Shown here: in pieces, positions 12,015 to 20,117 of the stretch
Layout: every line of letters begins with the position of its first letter
How positions within the stretch are numbered: position 1 is the first letter of the stretch
Assembly: GCA_009837725.1 (NCBI GenBank)
Contig: VXSY01000171.1
Location: 1 to 51,469 of the forward strand
From: Gammaproteobacteria bacterium
Lineage (GTDB): Bacteria > Pseudomonadota > Gammaproteobacteria > Pseudomonadales > Azotimanducaceae
Length of the DNA: 51,469 nucleotides
Reading direction: 5' to 3'
The notes under the pieces: generated by a model
The model's database searches: none
What the model saw: the letters and a program-made list of their open reading frames with translations, nothing else
Told to the model about the DNA's origin: nothing
Position numbers and translations under genes: made by a program

Positions 12015-12647
12015 TTGCCGGCGGGCTTTGTTCAACGAGGGCTACGACGCAAGGTCACAGGGAGGTGGGGGCTGGCGGCGCTTCTTGCGGCCCTCGCATT
12101 CGCAACAGCCGCGGCGAACGACGCCGGTCGTGACGACGCGCCCTCGCCGAAGCCCTCCGCCAGCCTGTATCTTGCCAATCCCTACGGTTTCTCCGAACAG
12201 CAGCGCGAGGGACCGCTCAAGGCGCTGGTGGCCGAACTCGAACGCATGGGGGTGGAGGTTTGGGAACCGTTCGCCCGCAACAATCAGGTGGATCGCACAA
12301 CGCCCGGTTGGGCCTACCAGATCGGCCAGGCAGACCTCCGCGACGTTCGGGACGCAGACGGCATTTTCGCCGTCGTCAACGGCTGCCCTCCCGACGAAGG
12401 CGTCATGGTGGAACTAGGCATGGCCATCGCCTGGCAAAAGCCGGTGTTCCTCTTCCGCGACGATTTCCGCCGCTGCACCGACAGCGAAGGCTATCCCCTC
12501 AACCTCATGCTCTTCACGGGCCTCCCCGAAGCAACCTGGCGAGAGCACTGGTATTCATCCATCCACGAACTCGCCGACCCGGGCAAGGCACTCGCCGAGT
12601 GGCTTGAGGGCCGGCGCACCGTAGCGGCACCGACCGCCACCGACTAG
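12015..12647 (+). CDS. exported nucleoside 2-deoxyribosyltransferase-like protein
   Basis: About 210 residues. The conserved domain begins at SLYLANPYGF and continues with a DADGIFAVVNG strand-loop. Then comes PPDEGVMVELGMAIA, with the Glu expected at the catalytic position of nucleoside 2-deoxyribosyltransferases, and then WQKPVFLFRDDFR. These enzymes swap or hydrolyse the base of 2'-deoxynucleosides. It is preceded by basic residues and a hydrophobic WGLAALLAALAFATAAA segment resembling a signal peptide, so the protein may be periplasmic, unlike classical members. The start is uncertain: no ATG or GTG fits, and TTG 12003 or 12015 are the best options. The frame stays open back into leuS through two hairpin repeats. 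Confidence 0.72.
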   Translation: MPAGFVQRGLRRKVTGRWGLAALLAALAFATAAANDAGRDDAPSPKPSASLYLANPYGFSEQQREGPLKALVAELERMGVEVWEPFARNNQVDRTTPGWAYQIGQADLRDVRDADGIFAVVNGCPPDEGVMVELGMAIAWQKPVFLFRDDFRRCTDSEGYPLNLMLFTGLPEATWREHWYSSIHELADPGKALAEWLEGRRTVAAPTATD

Positions 12648-12674
12648 CCACACACCTCGCGGAGGAACTCGGCC

Positions 12675-14330
12675 ATGCAAATGCGGACACTAACGACGCT
12701 CGCGGCGCTCGCAATCGCGGCAACTGGCTGCGAGCCCAGCGGGATGCCCGAAGAGGCATCCGAGCCGGCCACCGTCGCTGCCGAAGTCGCCGTCACGGGC
12801 GGTGTCGTTCGCGGCGTGCTCGGCGAAGACGGCCTCAAGCAATACCACGACATCCCCTTTGCGGCGCCTCCCGTCGGCGAACGGCGTTGGGCGCCTCCCG
12901 GGCCTGTGCAACCCTGGGAGGGCGTGCGCGATGCTGCCGCGCCGGGACCGGCCTGCGTGCAGCAAGGCGAGCAAGGCGGCTTCTACGATGCGGCCACGGC
13001 GGTCGCGACGATGGACGAGGATTGCCTGACCCTCAGCGTGTGGACGCGCGCGCAACACGTTGACGAGCGACTGCCGACGATGGTGTGGATCCACGGCGGC
13101 GGCTTGACCGTGGGTTCCGGCGACGCCTACCCCGGCGAGCTACTCACCGCGAAGGGCGTGGTCCTCGTGACCGTCAACTATCGCCTCGGTCCCTTCGGCT
13201 TCCTGGCGCTGGCCGACCTCACGGCCGAAAACGCGAACGGCGCCTCCGGCAACCAGGGCCTCCAAGACCAGATCACCGCCCTCGAGTGGGTGCGGGACAA
13301 CATCGCGGGCTTCGGCGGCGACCCCGGCAACGTCACCATCTTCGGCGAATCCGCCGGCTCGATGAGCGTGTCGATCTTGCAAGCAAGTCCCCCCGCAAGA
13401 GGGCTGTTTCACCGCATCATCGGCCAGAGCGGCGGCCTGTTCGGGCCCATGACCTTCCGCGACCGTTCATCCGTCAATGGCGACCCGGCAGAAGCAATCG
13501 GCGCGAGTTTCGCTGCAGCGCTTGCCGGCGAGGGAGGAGATACGTCCCTCGAGGCCCTGAGAGCGCTCTCCGCCGAACACGTCCTCGCCACCTATCTCGC
13601 GAACCCCACGCTCCTCAGCGCCCTCGCCATCGTTGACGGCGACGTGCTCGAGGACGAGGTCGAAGCGGTGTTCGAGGCCGGCCAACAGGCCAACGTTCCG
13701 GTTCTGATCGGCTCGAACGCCGACGAGGGAACGGCGCTCATGCCTTACATGGCGGGCGGCTTCGGCGAGGGCGCAGCCGGATTCGCAGCCTACGTCGAGA
13801 CGACCCTCGCGGAAGTGAAGGACGAAGTCGGCGAACACTATCCCGCTGGCGATGACCAGCAAGCGACCGCATCCTGGATGGATCTCTTCGGCGACGCTCT
13901 GTTCACCTATCCGATGCGAGTCTGGGCCCGCGCCATGGCAACCGTTCCGAGCGACGCCTATCTCTATTGGTTCACGTGGGCGCCCCCGATCGAGGAAAGC
14001 GAGCGCTACGGCGCCTTCCACGCCGCGGAAATCGGCTACGTCTTCGGCAACCTGGAGCTTTTCGGCGCCACCCCCACCGACGCCGACCGCGCCCTTTCCG
14101 AACGCATGGCAACGATCTGGACTCAGTTCGCCCGCACCGGCAATCCAAACGGCGAGGGCTTGCCCGAATGGCCCGCCTACACCCGAGAGAACAAGGCCTA
14201 CATGGAGTTCGGCGAAACCGTCGGCGCCAAAACCGGGCTGCGCCTCGCCAAAATGGACCTCATCGAACGCGCCTGGACCAAGCGGCGGGAGAACGCGCAG
14301 GCCGCGACCGACGCAACGGCAGAACCGTAG
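12675..14330 (+). CDS. type B carboxylesterase, predicted lipoprotein
   Basis: 551-residue alpha/beta hydrolase of the carboxylesterase/cholinesterase family. A short N-terminal hydrophobic segment ends in AATGC, a plausible lipobox, so the enzyme is probably attached to the outer face of the cell. The oxyanion-hole motif is WIHGGGL. The nucleophile elbow is FGESAGS with Ser226. The acid is likely Glu351 in NADEG, and the base His449 in AFHAAEI. Early family signatures are also present (IPFAAPPVGERRW, EDCLTLSVW). The full catalytic triad and normal length argue for an active enzyme hydrolysing an ester. The substrate is unknown. A possible terminator follows at 14476. Confidence 0.9.
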   Translation: MQMRTLTTLAALAIAATGCEPSGMPEEASEPATVAAEVAVTGGVVRGVLGEDGLKQYHDIPFAAPPVGERRWAPPGPVQPWEGVRDAAAPGPACVQQGEQGGFYDAATAVATMDEDCLTLSVWTRAQHVDERLPTMVWIHGGGLTVGSGDAYPGELLTAKGVVLVTVNYRLGPFGFLALADLTAENANGASGNQGLQDQITALEWVRDNIAGFGGDPGNVTIFGESAGSMSVSILQASPPARGLFHRIIGQSGGLFGPMTFRDRSSVNGDPAEAIGASFAAALAGEGGDTSLEALRALSAEHVLATYLANPTLLSALAIVDGDVLEDEVEAVFEAGQQANVPVLIGSNADEGTALMPYMAGGFGEGAAGFAAYVETTLAEVKDEVGEHYPAGDDQQATASWMDLFGDALFTYPMRVWARAMATVPSDAYLYWFTWAPPIEESERYGAFHAAEIGYVFGNLELFGATPTDADRALSERMATIWTQFARTGNPNGEGLPEWPAYTRENKAYMEFGETVGAKTGLRLAKMDLIERAWTKRRENAQAATDATAEP

Positions 14331-14475
14331 GCGGCGCCGCTGGAGGAAGCCTCGAACCGGTCGTCTTGAGGGCGGGGCACCCGCTAGGCGCCCGCCCGCC
14401 GCCACGCCCGCACGGGCGCCCACGCACAACGTCTCGGGGGCCTCCGCGGCAGCGAGCTTGCGACCCTGCACATTT

Positions 14476-14500
14476 GGGGTGTACGGTGGACACCCCTTTT
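14476..14500 (+). terminator. possible intrinsic terminator or operator
   Basis: GGGGTGT (14476-14482) and ACACCCC (14490-14496) are separated by 7 nt and followed by TTTT. It would end esterase transcription. Lying 20 bp before the next start codon, it could also act as an attenuator or operator for that gene. Confidence 0.35.
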
Positions 14501-14515
14501 GGGCAGGAGCGTGGC

Positions 14516-14902
14516 GTGGAATCCCTTCGACCGATCATCAGCATCTACCTGCTCGTCGTCGGTGCCTTGGTGGCACTGCAAATGGTGTTCGACTCGTTCT
14601 ACCTCGGCAGCGCCGACGCAATCTGGTCCTATCTCGATTGGCCCATCAGCCTCGCGATGCTGCTCGCGATGGCAGCCAGCACCCGCAGGCTCACCCTCGC
14701 CGGAGCCGGCGATGCAAGCACGAGGCTCGAGTTCGTCGGCGTCGCATTCGTGACCGTGGTGTGGTTCGACGCTTGGTTCAGAAAGCTAACCGGCGGAGCA
14801 GTCAGCCTCTCCACATGGCTGTTCGTCGACGGGTTACTGGTGGCGGCAATGCTAGGCGTCGGCTTGCGTCTACGAGCAGGTGGTCAACGCTCACCGGAGT
14901 AG
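14516..14902 (+). CDS. small four-helix membrane protein, unknown function
   Basis: About 128 residues from GTG 14516, with GGGCAGGAGC just upstream. There are four predicted membrane helices: IISIYLLVVGALVALQMVF, PISLAMLLAMAAS, FVGVAFVTVVWFDAWF and WLFVDGLLVAAMLGVGL. No recognised domain. It faces a convergent gene (15122-15553) whose product has the same helix layout and a matching W-S/T-Y-L/I-D/N-P segment before helix 2, so the two look distantly related. Confidence 0.6.
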   Translation: MESLRPIISIYLLVVGALVALQMVFDSFYLGSADAIWSYLDWPISLAMLLAMAASTRRLTLAGAGDASTRLEFVGVAFVTVVWFDAWFRKLTGGAVSLSTWLFVDGLLVAAMLGVGLRLRAGGQRSPE

Positions 14903-15121
14903 GGGCCACCTAGGGCTACGCCGGGGTCGTGATTGACCCGTGTCTCGACGGGATCTACCTCCTGATGCCCACGAAACGCATTGGGACTGGACGATCAAAT
15001 GGGGGCGCGCACTACACCCGTTTCTGGAAGTTCGTGGCGCCCCAGCCGACTCCCGTCTGGGAAATCTCACCATTGAGAACCCCGCTCGCATCTGACGAAA
15101 GATGCGCGCGTGTGCCCTCCG
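14903..15121. other. intergenic stretch between convergent membrane-protein genes
   Basis: About 220 bp. No convincing gene, repeat or T-tailed hairpin found. An 87-codon frame starting at 14929 overlaps the opposite gene, resembles nothing I know, and is not called. Confidence 0.4.
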
Positions 15122-15553
15122 CTAGTTGGATCGCTCTCGCCATAGCGCCAAGCCCATCCCGAGGCAGAGGAGCGGCAAGGCCGCGTCGATGAGTGCCCAG
15201 ATCACCGACATTGCGCTTGCGCCGACTGCGGTGTACGACGGTGTCAGGTAGTTGAACCAGTTGAAGAAAAACAGGATTCCGATGAACAGGAAGCCGTATA
15301 GCAAGGCGTTGGCTGCGATGTAGGCCCTGGTCACCGGGGCATCGTCGCCTTCGGCGTCCAGTGCCATCTTGCGCCGGTAGCCGAGAATCATCCCGGTGAT
15401 GATTGCGAAGGCCATGAGGGGGTTGATGTAGGTCCAGAGCGGGCTGTAGGGACTGTCTTCACCGGAGACGTGATAGAGCGGCTCCACTACCGTGTGGACG
15501 GCGACTACGAGGCCGATGGCGACGAACAAGGCTCCGATGATTCGCATGGACAT
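15122..15553 (-). CDS. small four-helix membrane protein, unknown function
   Basis: About 143 residues. Start ATG 15553 is chosen because GTGGAGAG precedes it at good spacing; an upstream GTG at 15568 overlaps that site. There are four helices (IIGALFVAIGLVVAVHTVV, PLMAFAIITGMILGY, AANALLYGFLFIGILFFFNWF, ALIDAALPLLCLGMGLALW). A soluble charged loop reads RRKMALDAEGDD. It resembles the convergent neighbour at 14516-14902 in helix spacing, the WTYINP segment and the last helix. No known family is recognised. Confidence 0.68.
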   Translation of the reverse strand: MSMRIIGALFVAIGLVVAVHTVVEPLYHVSGEDSPYSPLWTYINPLMAFAIITGMILGYRRKMALDAEGDDAPVTRAYIAANALLYGFLFIGILFFFNWFNYLTPSYTAVGASAMSVIWALIDAALPLLCLGMGLALWRERSN

Positions 15554-15698
15554 GGTGGCTCTCTCCACTTCCAGAGCGAGAGCGGAATCCTACTCCCGAA
15601 CGCCCGTGGGCCCGCAAGGAGCGAATCAGCACGGGCGGTAGGACCGGTTGCCCAGTCCCCCTTGCGATAGGATGGACGCGCTAGTCGCGGGGGACACC

Positions 15699-17123
15699 AT
15701 GCCAGAGGCTGGAGCGGGGCGCGTTGGGCGGGTCCGGATTGCGCTGTATGGGGCGGCAAACCTGCCGACGTCGGTGGTGGGGTTGCCGATTGCGCTCTAT
15801 GTGCCGGCCTTCTATTCGCAGAATCTCGGCCTCTCGCTGGCCGCGGTGGGGGCGCTCCTCGCGCTGTCGCGGCTCACCGATGTCGTCACCGACCCGCTCA
15901 TCGGCATTCTTTCGGATCGGTGGCGGACGCCGTTTGGGCGGCGCAAGCCGTGGATGGTGGCGGGCACGCCGCTGATGGTGCTGTCGCTGTGGATGCTGTT
16001 CGTGCCGGACAGCGCGGTTTCCATTGCAGTGTGGAGTGCGCTCGGGGGCAGCGGTGTCGACAACCTGTATCTGTTCGTATGGATCAGCGCGCTCTATCTC
16101 TCGTTCACTCTGGTCGATCTGCCGTACCGGGCTTGGGGGGCGGAGCTTTCGCCGGACTACGATGAGCGATCCCGGGTCACCGGCTGGCGCGAGGCGTTCG
16201 GCTATGGCGGCACGATGATGTCGCTCATCATTCCACTCGCGATTGCCTTTGGCCTGGCGCGTCCGGGTGCGGAGAACGCGCTTTATGGCGTCGCCTTTGC
16301 CGTGCTGGTGCTGATGCCGCTCCTGACCTTCCCGGCGATTGCATTCGTGCGCGAACCGCCGATCCGGGGCGTGACGACGCCGCACGTCACCTGGGCACGG
16401 GGGCTCAAGATCGTTTGGGGGAACGGGCCGTTTCGGCGGCTGGTGATCTGCCTCACGTTCTTCGCCACCGGCATCAGCATGACGGCCTCGATGTCATTCT
16501 TCTTTGTCCAGCGGGTGATGGAACAGGCTTTCGACCGCTATGCGATCTTCGTGCTCGCCTACTACATCTCGAGCACCGTCGCGATTCCGGTCTGGTTCCA
16601 CATCTCGAAAAAACTCGGCAAGCACCGCACGGTCGTCCTCGGAATCGCCTGGCTGTCGCTTTGGAGCTCCTTCATTCCCTTGCTGGGGCCAGACGACTTC
16701 GCGCTCTTCTTCGTCATCATGCTGCTGAAGGGCTCCGCCATAGGTGCCCTCGTGTTCCTGCCCACCTCGATGGCTGCTGACATCGTCGACCTCGACACCC
16801 TGCGCACCCGCGAGCAGCGCACGGGGCTGTATTTCTCGCTCTGGGGGATGGTGAACAAGGGGGCGACGGCGCTCGGCGTCTTCATCGCCACCGCCGGCGC
16901 CGCCTACATGGGCTTCGACCCGCAGAGCGAGGCCAACGACGCCACCGCCAAGATGTCCGTCGCCCTCCTCTATTCGATCATCCCGGCGATCATCGCCTGC
17001 ATCGCGCTGCCGCTCTTGTGGCGCTATCCGCTGAACCGCGACCGCCAGGAGCGCATGCGCGGTTTCATCGAACGGCGCGACGCCCGCATGCGCGAGGTGG
17101 CTGAAACGGGCACCAACGCGTGA
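15699..17123 (+). CDS. MFS transporter of the GPH (sugar:cation symporter) type
   Basis: About 474 residues, roughly 12 membrane helices. The first cytoplasmic loop reads SRLTDVVTDPLIGILSD, then RTPFGRRKPW. This is the diagnostic pattern of glycoside-pentoside-hexuronide symporters such as MelB. The PYRAWGAELSPDYDERSRV loop between helices 4 and 5 is also typical. ATG 15699 is preferred, with GGGGGA six bases upstream; ATG 15672 is an alternative. The role is likely Na+- or H+-coupled uptake of a sugar or glycoside, with unknown specificity. Its stop overlaps the lptE start, so this accessory gene is fused to the front of the lptE-holA operon. Confidence 0.88.
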   Translation: MPEAGAGRVGRVRIALYGAANLPTSVVGLPIALYVPAFYSQNLGLSLAAVGALLALSRLTDVVTDPLIGILSDRWRTPFGRRKPWMVAGTPLMVLSLWMLFVPDSAVSIAVWSALGGSGVDNLYLFVWISALYLSFTLVDLPYRAWGAELSPDYDERSRVTGWREAFGYGGTMMSLIIPLAIAFGLARPGAENALYGVAFAVLVLMPLLTFPAIAFVREPPIRGVTTPHVTWARGLKIVWGNGPFRRLVICLTFFATGISMTASMSFFFVQRVMEQAFDRYAIFVLAYYISSTVAIPVWFHISKKLGKHRTVVLGIAWLSLWSSFIPLLGPDDFALFFVIMLLKGSAIGALVFLPTSMAADIVDLDTLRTREQRTGLYFSLWGMVNKGATALGVFIATAGAAYMGFDPQSEANDATAKMSVALLYSIIPAIIACIALPLLWRYPLNRDRQERMRGFIERRDARMREVAETGTNA

Positions 17124-17686
17124 TGCCGCTGCGCCTTGGCATGACCGCTCTGAGCGCCCTGCTGGCGACTCTGCCCGGCTGCGGGTTTCAGCTTCGGAAC
17201 TGGGACATCTCCTCGGCATTCGCAAGTGCGTCGGTGGTCGCGGGCGAGGGAGTCACTTTGGATGACGCGCTGGTGCGCGCGCTTGGGTATTCCGGGGTGG
17301 AGGTGGTGGCCGAAGGAAGCGATGTGGTGCTTCGGCTGTCGCAGGAGCGGGAAGAGCGCCGCAGCGCCGCCGTCACGGCGGCGGGGCGAGTGGCGGAAGT
17401 GGAGCTGGCGCTGGAGGTAATGTTCTCCGTGCACGATGCGGCCGGGACGGAACTCGCGCCGGAGCGCAGCCTGCGAGCTTCGCGGGTGCAGCGCATTGAC
17501 GTGGACAACATCGTCGGCAGCAGCGAGGAAGAGGCATTGCTGCGCGACGAAATGCGCCAGGAACTCGCCTCGCGCATGGTGCGGAGTCTCGCCATGCTGG
17601 CGACAGCGCATGTCGTGGCCGAGGCGACCGACGCAGCCACGCCTGCAGGCGAGTCGCCAGCCCTGTCAAGCAGCGGGAACCGCTGA
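17123..17686 (+). CDS. lptE: LPS-assembly lipoprotein LptE
   Basis: 187 residues. A signal peptide ends in LPGC (Cys20), followed by GFQLR, the hallmark start of mature LptE/RlpB. LptE is an outer-membrane lipoprotein that plugs the LptD barrel and helps deliver LPS to the surface. The body is poorly conserved, as usual for the family. The gene overlaps both neighbours (the transporter stop and the holA start). Order lptE-holA is the standard gammaproteobacterial one. Its partner lptD is at 36715 in this window. Confidence 0.82.
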   Translation: MPLRLGMTALSALLATLPGCGFQLRNWDISSAFASASVVAGEGVTLDDALVRALGYSGVEVVAEGSDVVLRLSQEREERRSAAVTAAGRVAEVELALEVMFSVHDAAGTELAPERSLRASRVQRIDVDNIVGSSEEEALLRDEMRQELASRMVRSLAMLATAHVVAEATDAATPAGESPALSSSGNR

Positions 17687-18708
17687 TGCAGATCAAGTCG
17701 AACCAGTTGCAGCGGCACCTCGATGCCGGGCGTTTCGCGCCCGTCTATCTGGTTTCGGGCGACGAGCCCTTGCTGGTGGAGGAAGCCTGCGCCAGCATCG
17801 TCGCCGCGGCCGAGGCGAATGGCTTCTCCGACCGCAAGCGGTTCGACCTTGCGGTTGATGGAAGCCTTGAGGAGGCGCTGGCCGGCGCCGCAAATCTATC
17901 GCTCTTCGCCAGCAAGCGCATGCTCGACATCCGCCTGCCGGCCAAGGGGCTCGATCGCAAGGGCAGCGACACCATCCGCCGCTATCTGGGCTCGCCGCCG
18001 CCCTCGACGATGCTGCTGTGTCGGGCGGTGGGGCTCGATTGGCGCACGAAATCCTCGGCTTGGCATCGCGCCGTCGACAAGGCCGGGGCCGTGGTGCAGG
18101 TGTGGCCGGTGGGTGCGCGGGAGCTGCCACGCTGGCTGGACCAGCGCTGCCGCGCCAGTGGCCTGCAACTCGACCGCGAAGCGATCAGCATCCTCGCAGA
18201 GCGGGTGGAGGGCAACCTGCTGGCGGCGGCGCAGGAGATCGAGAAGCTCCGCCTGTCTGGCCGCAAGGGCACCATTGGTGCGGACGAGATGCGCGACGCG
18301 GTGGGCGACTCGGCCCATTTCGACACGTTCCAGATGATCGACACGGCATTCGCCGGCCAGGGCGCCCGGGCCTGTCGCATGGCACGGGTGCTGCGGCAGG
18401 ACGGCATTCCCATCTTCATGGTCATGGGCGCACTCGTGAATCAACTGCGCCGAGCGCGCGAAGTGGCCGCGGGTGGGTCGCCGAGGATGCCGAGAAACCG
18501 CGCGCAGCAGGTGAAGCGCGCCGTACAACGCTTGGGCGCCGACCGCATCGACGCCCTGCTCCGCGCCGCCGCAGTGCTGGACTTGCAGTCAAAGGGCATG
18601 TTGCGCGGGGACGCTTGGCAGTCGCTGGAGCGGATGGTGGTGGCGATTGCCGGCGGAGACGGCGACGGGCTGGAAGAACGGGCGGATTACCTTCGGGCGG
18701 AGCCCTAG
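17686..18708 (+). CDS. holA: DNA polymerase III delta subunit
   Basis: 340 residues, the clamp-loader subunit that opens the beta sliding clamp. The N-terminal region reads APVYLVSGDEPLLVEE. The AAA+-like fold has no functional P-loop, as expected for delta. The region ERVEGNLLAAAQEIEKL is the conserved delta signature, and the C-terminal collar domain is helical. Length and order (directly after lptE, ATG overlapping its stop) match the family. In most relatives nadD follows; here it does not. Confidence 0.92.
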   Translation: MQIKSNQLQRHLDAGRFAPVYLVSGDEPLLVEEACASIVAAAEANGFSDRKRFDLAVDGSLEEALAGAANLSLFASKRMLDIRLPAKGLDRKGSDTIRRYLGSPPPSTMLLCRAVGLDWRTKSSAWHRAVDKAGAVVQVWPVGARELPRWLDQRCRASGLQLDREAISILAERVEGNLLAAAQEIEKLRLSGRKGTIGADEMRDAVGDSAHFDTFQMIDTAFAGQGARACRMARVLRQDGIPIFMVMGALVNQLRRAREVAAGGSPRMPRNRAQQVKRAVQRLGADRIDALLRAAAVLDLQSKGMLRGDAWQSLERMVVAIAGGDGDGLEERADYLRAEP

Positions 18709-18808
18709 AGGCGCATCGGCCGATACACGCTGTGAGGAGTCGACCGGATATCTGGTAGTAGGATGGTTGCCGGTGCCACCCCGGCAAGCGACAGGCAGCG
18801 AGGCCCTC

Positions 18809-19744
18809 ATGAAATTCGGCGACTTCCGCAACACCGGCGTTCTCAACCCCACGTTCCAGCGCATTCAGGAACTGGGGCTTGGCGAGAACGTCGTCGAGCT
18901 CGATACCTACGGCTTCACGGTCGTGCCGCCGGACAAGGTGGCGGAACCGGCGTTCTTTGAGCGGATTCGCGCCACCGTGCTGCGGCTTTGCAAGGAGCGT
19001 ACCGGTGTCGAGTTCGCCCTCGACAGCAATGGCGCGATGGGGCATTACAAGGCGCAGCCGCAAACGGATGGGCAGTTCCTGCTGTTTTACCTCCTGATGG
19101 CGGATCGGGTGTTCGAGGAATGGGTGCTGAACCCCACGCTCTACACCCTGATCGACTACCTCATGCACGGCCAGCAACAGCTCTCCAGCCTCACCTCCTT
19201 TGTCAAGTGGAAAGGCGAGCGAGAGGGTCTCGGATTGCACAGCGACAGTCCGCCGGACCGAGACGGACGCCTGCCAGCATGCTCCGACGTGGCCAACGCG
19301 GCCTATTGCCTCACCGACTACACCTTGGAGAACGGCGCCATCGCCATGGTGCCAGGCAGCCACACCCGCTGCCGCCAACCCGGCGCTTCAGAAGGCGAGA
19401 AGGAGGCCATCCCGGTGGAAGCCGAGGCCGGATCGCTCATCGTCTGGCACGGCAACACCTGGCACGGCGCATTCGAGAAAAAGACAGATGGCCTGCGCCT
19501 CAACGTGACGAGCTACCACTGCCACAAGCGCCTGAAGACCCAGGAGGCGTATCAATGGCGCGTGACGCAAGAGATGCTGGACCGCAACCCGCCGGAGTTC
19601 GCCCGTCTCGTAGCCGCCGACGACACGATGGGCTGGGACGAGAGCGGCCCGGACTACAGTCGCACGATGAAGTACGCGTCGGAGGAAACGAAGAAGCTGT
19701 TCGCGCGCCGCGGCCGAAAGGCGCGAGAGGAAGAAGCGGCTTAA
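18809..19744 (+). CDS. phytanoyl-CoA dioxygenase (PhyH) family protein
   Basis: 311 residues. Fe(II)/2-oxoglutarate dioxygenase of the PhyH family. The iron facial triad is visible as H144-S-D146 in GLHSDS and a distal His (H219) in GNTWHGAFE. Arg230 in GLRLNV would bind 2-oxoglutarate. YTLENGAIAMVPGSH is the characteristic PhyH core segment. ATG 18809 starts the conserved N-terminus; the frame is open further upstream into holA. The substrate is unknown, since the family hydroxylates varied lipids and small molecules. A large repeat cluster follows. Confidence 0.82.
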   Translation: MKFGDFRNTGVLNPTFQRIQELGLGENVVELDTYGFTVVPPDKVAEPAFFERIRATVLRLCKERTGVEFALDSNGAMGHYKAQPQTDGQFLLFYLLMADRVFEEWVLNPTLYTLIDYLMHGQQQLSSLTSFVKWKGEREGLGLHSDSPPDRDGRLPACSDVANAAYCLTDYTLENGAIAMVPGSHTRCRQPGASEGEKEAIPVEAEAGSLIVWHGNTWHGAFEKKTDGLRLNVTSYHCHKRLKTQEAYQWRVTQEMLDRNPPEFARLVAADDTMGWDESGPDYSRTMKYASEETKKLFARRGRKAREEEAA

Positions 19745-19847
19745 GGGCGGAGGCCCTGATCCGTCGACGTTGACGAGGCCCTTGCCCGGAAGTACTAGTA
19801 GGTGCTTCGGCTACTGGTCGACACCCGATGTGCCCATCTACGTCGCG

Positions 19848-19878
19848 CTAGGAGGCTGCGCCGTAGAAAAACGGCGCT
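19848..19878 (+). repeat. hairpin repeat family 1, copy 2
   Basis: CTAGGAGGCT, then stem GCGCCGT (19858-19864), a 6-nt loop and ACGGCGC (19871-19877). It is the left edge of a larger composite repeat that continues to about 20112. Confidence 0.8.
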
Positions 19879-20112
19879 GGCACGAAAGGGGAGTGACAGG
19901 AGCGGCTTCGTTCGGAAATGGTGGCGTACGGGCGTTGGGTCGGCGCCCCCCTCCGAGAAAAGCGCGGACGCTTTTCTCGACTCCCCCTCGAGGGGGGAGT
20001 GACAGGAAGGCCCCCCCAACAACGGTCGTGGCGTGCACTTTCCTGTCACTCCCCCCTCGAGGGGGAGTCGAGAAACGGCGTTCCTCGCCGTTTCTCGGAG
20101 GGGGGGCGCCGC
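19848..20112 (+). repeat. composite hairpin repeat (fills the phyH-pmbA gap)
   Basis: This 370-bp gap holds a family 1 hairpin and then two inverted copies of a second hairpin module. The first stem is CGAGAAAAGCG (19954-19964) with CGCTTTTCTCG (19969-19979). The second is CGAGAAACGGCG (20069-20080) with CGCCGTTTCTCG (20086-20097). Each is flanked by a CCCCCTCGAGGGGG-like palindrome and CCTGTCACTCC. About 160 bp of the left half matches, in reverse complement, the repeat at 50970-51131. About 100 bp of the right half matches 50939-51036 directly. No convincing gene lies within. Confidence 0.8.
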
Positions 20113-20117
20113 GGGGA

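Noticed and set aside
13967-14515. Longer N-terminus for the small membrane protein at 14516
   Set aside because: The extension is an out-of-frame reading of the esterase 3' end. GTG 14516 has GGGCAGGAGC upstream and starts at the first helix.
14929-15192. 87-codon frame between the two small membrane-protein genes
   Set aside because: No family resemblance, a weak start context, and overlap with the conserved-looking opposite gene.
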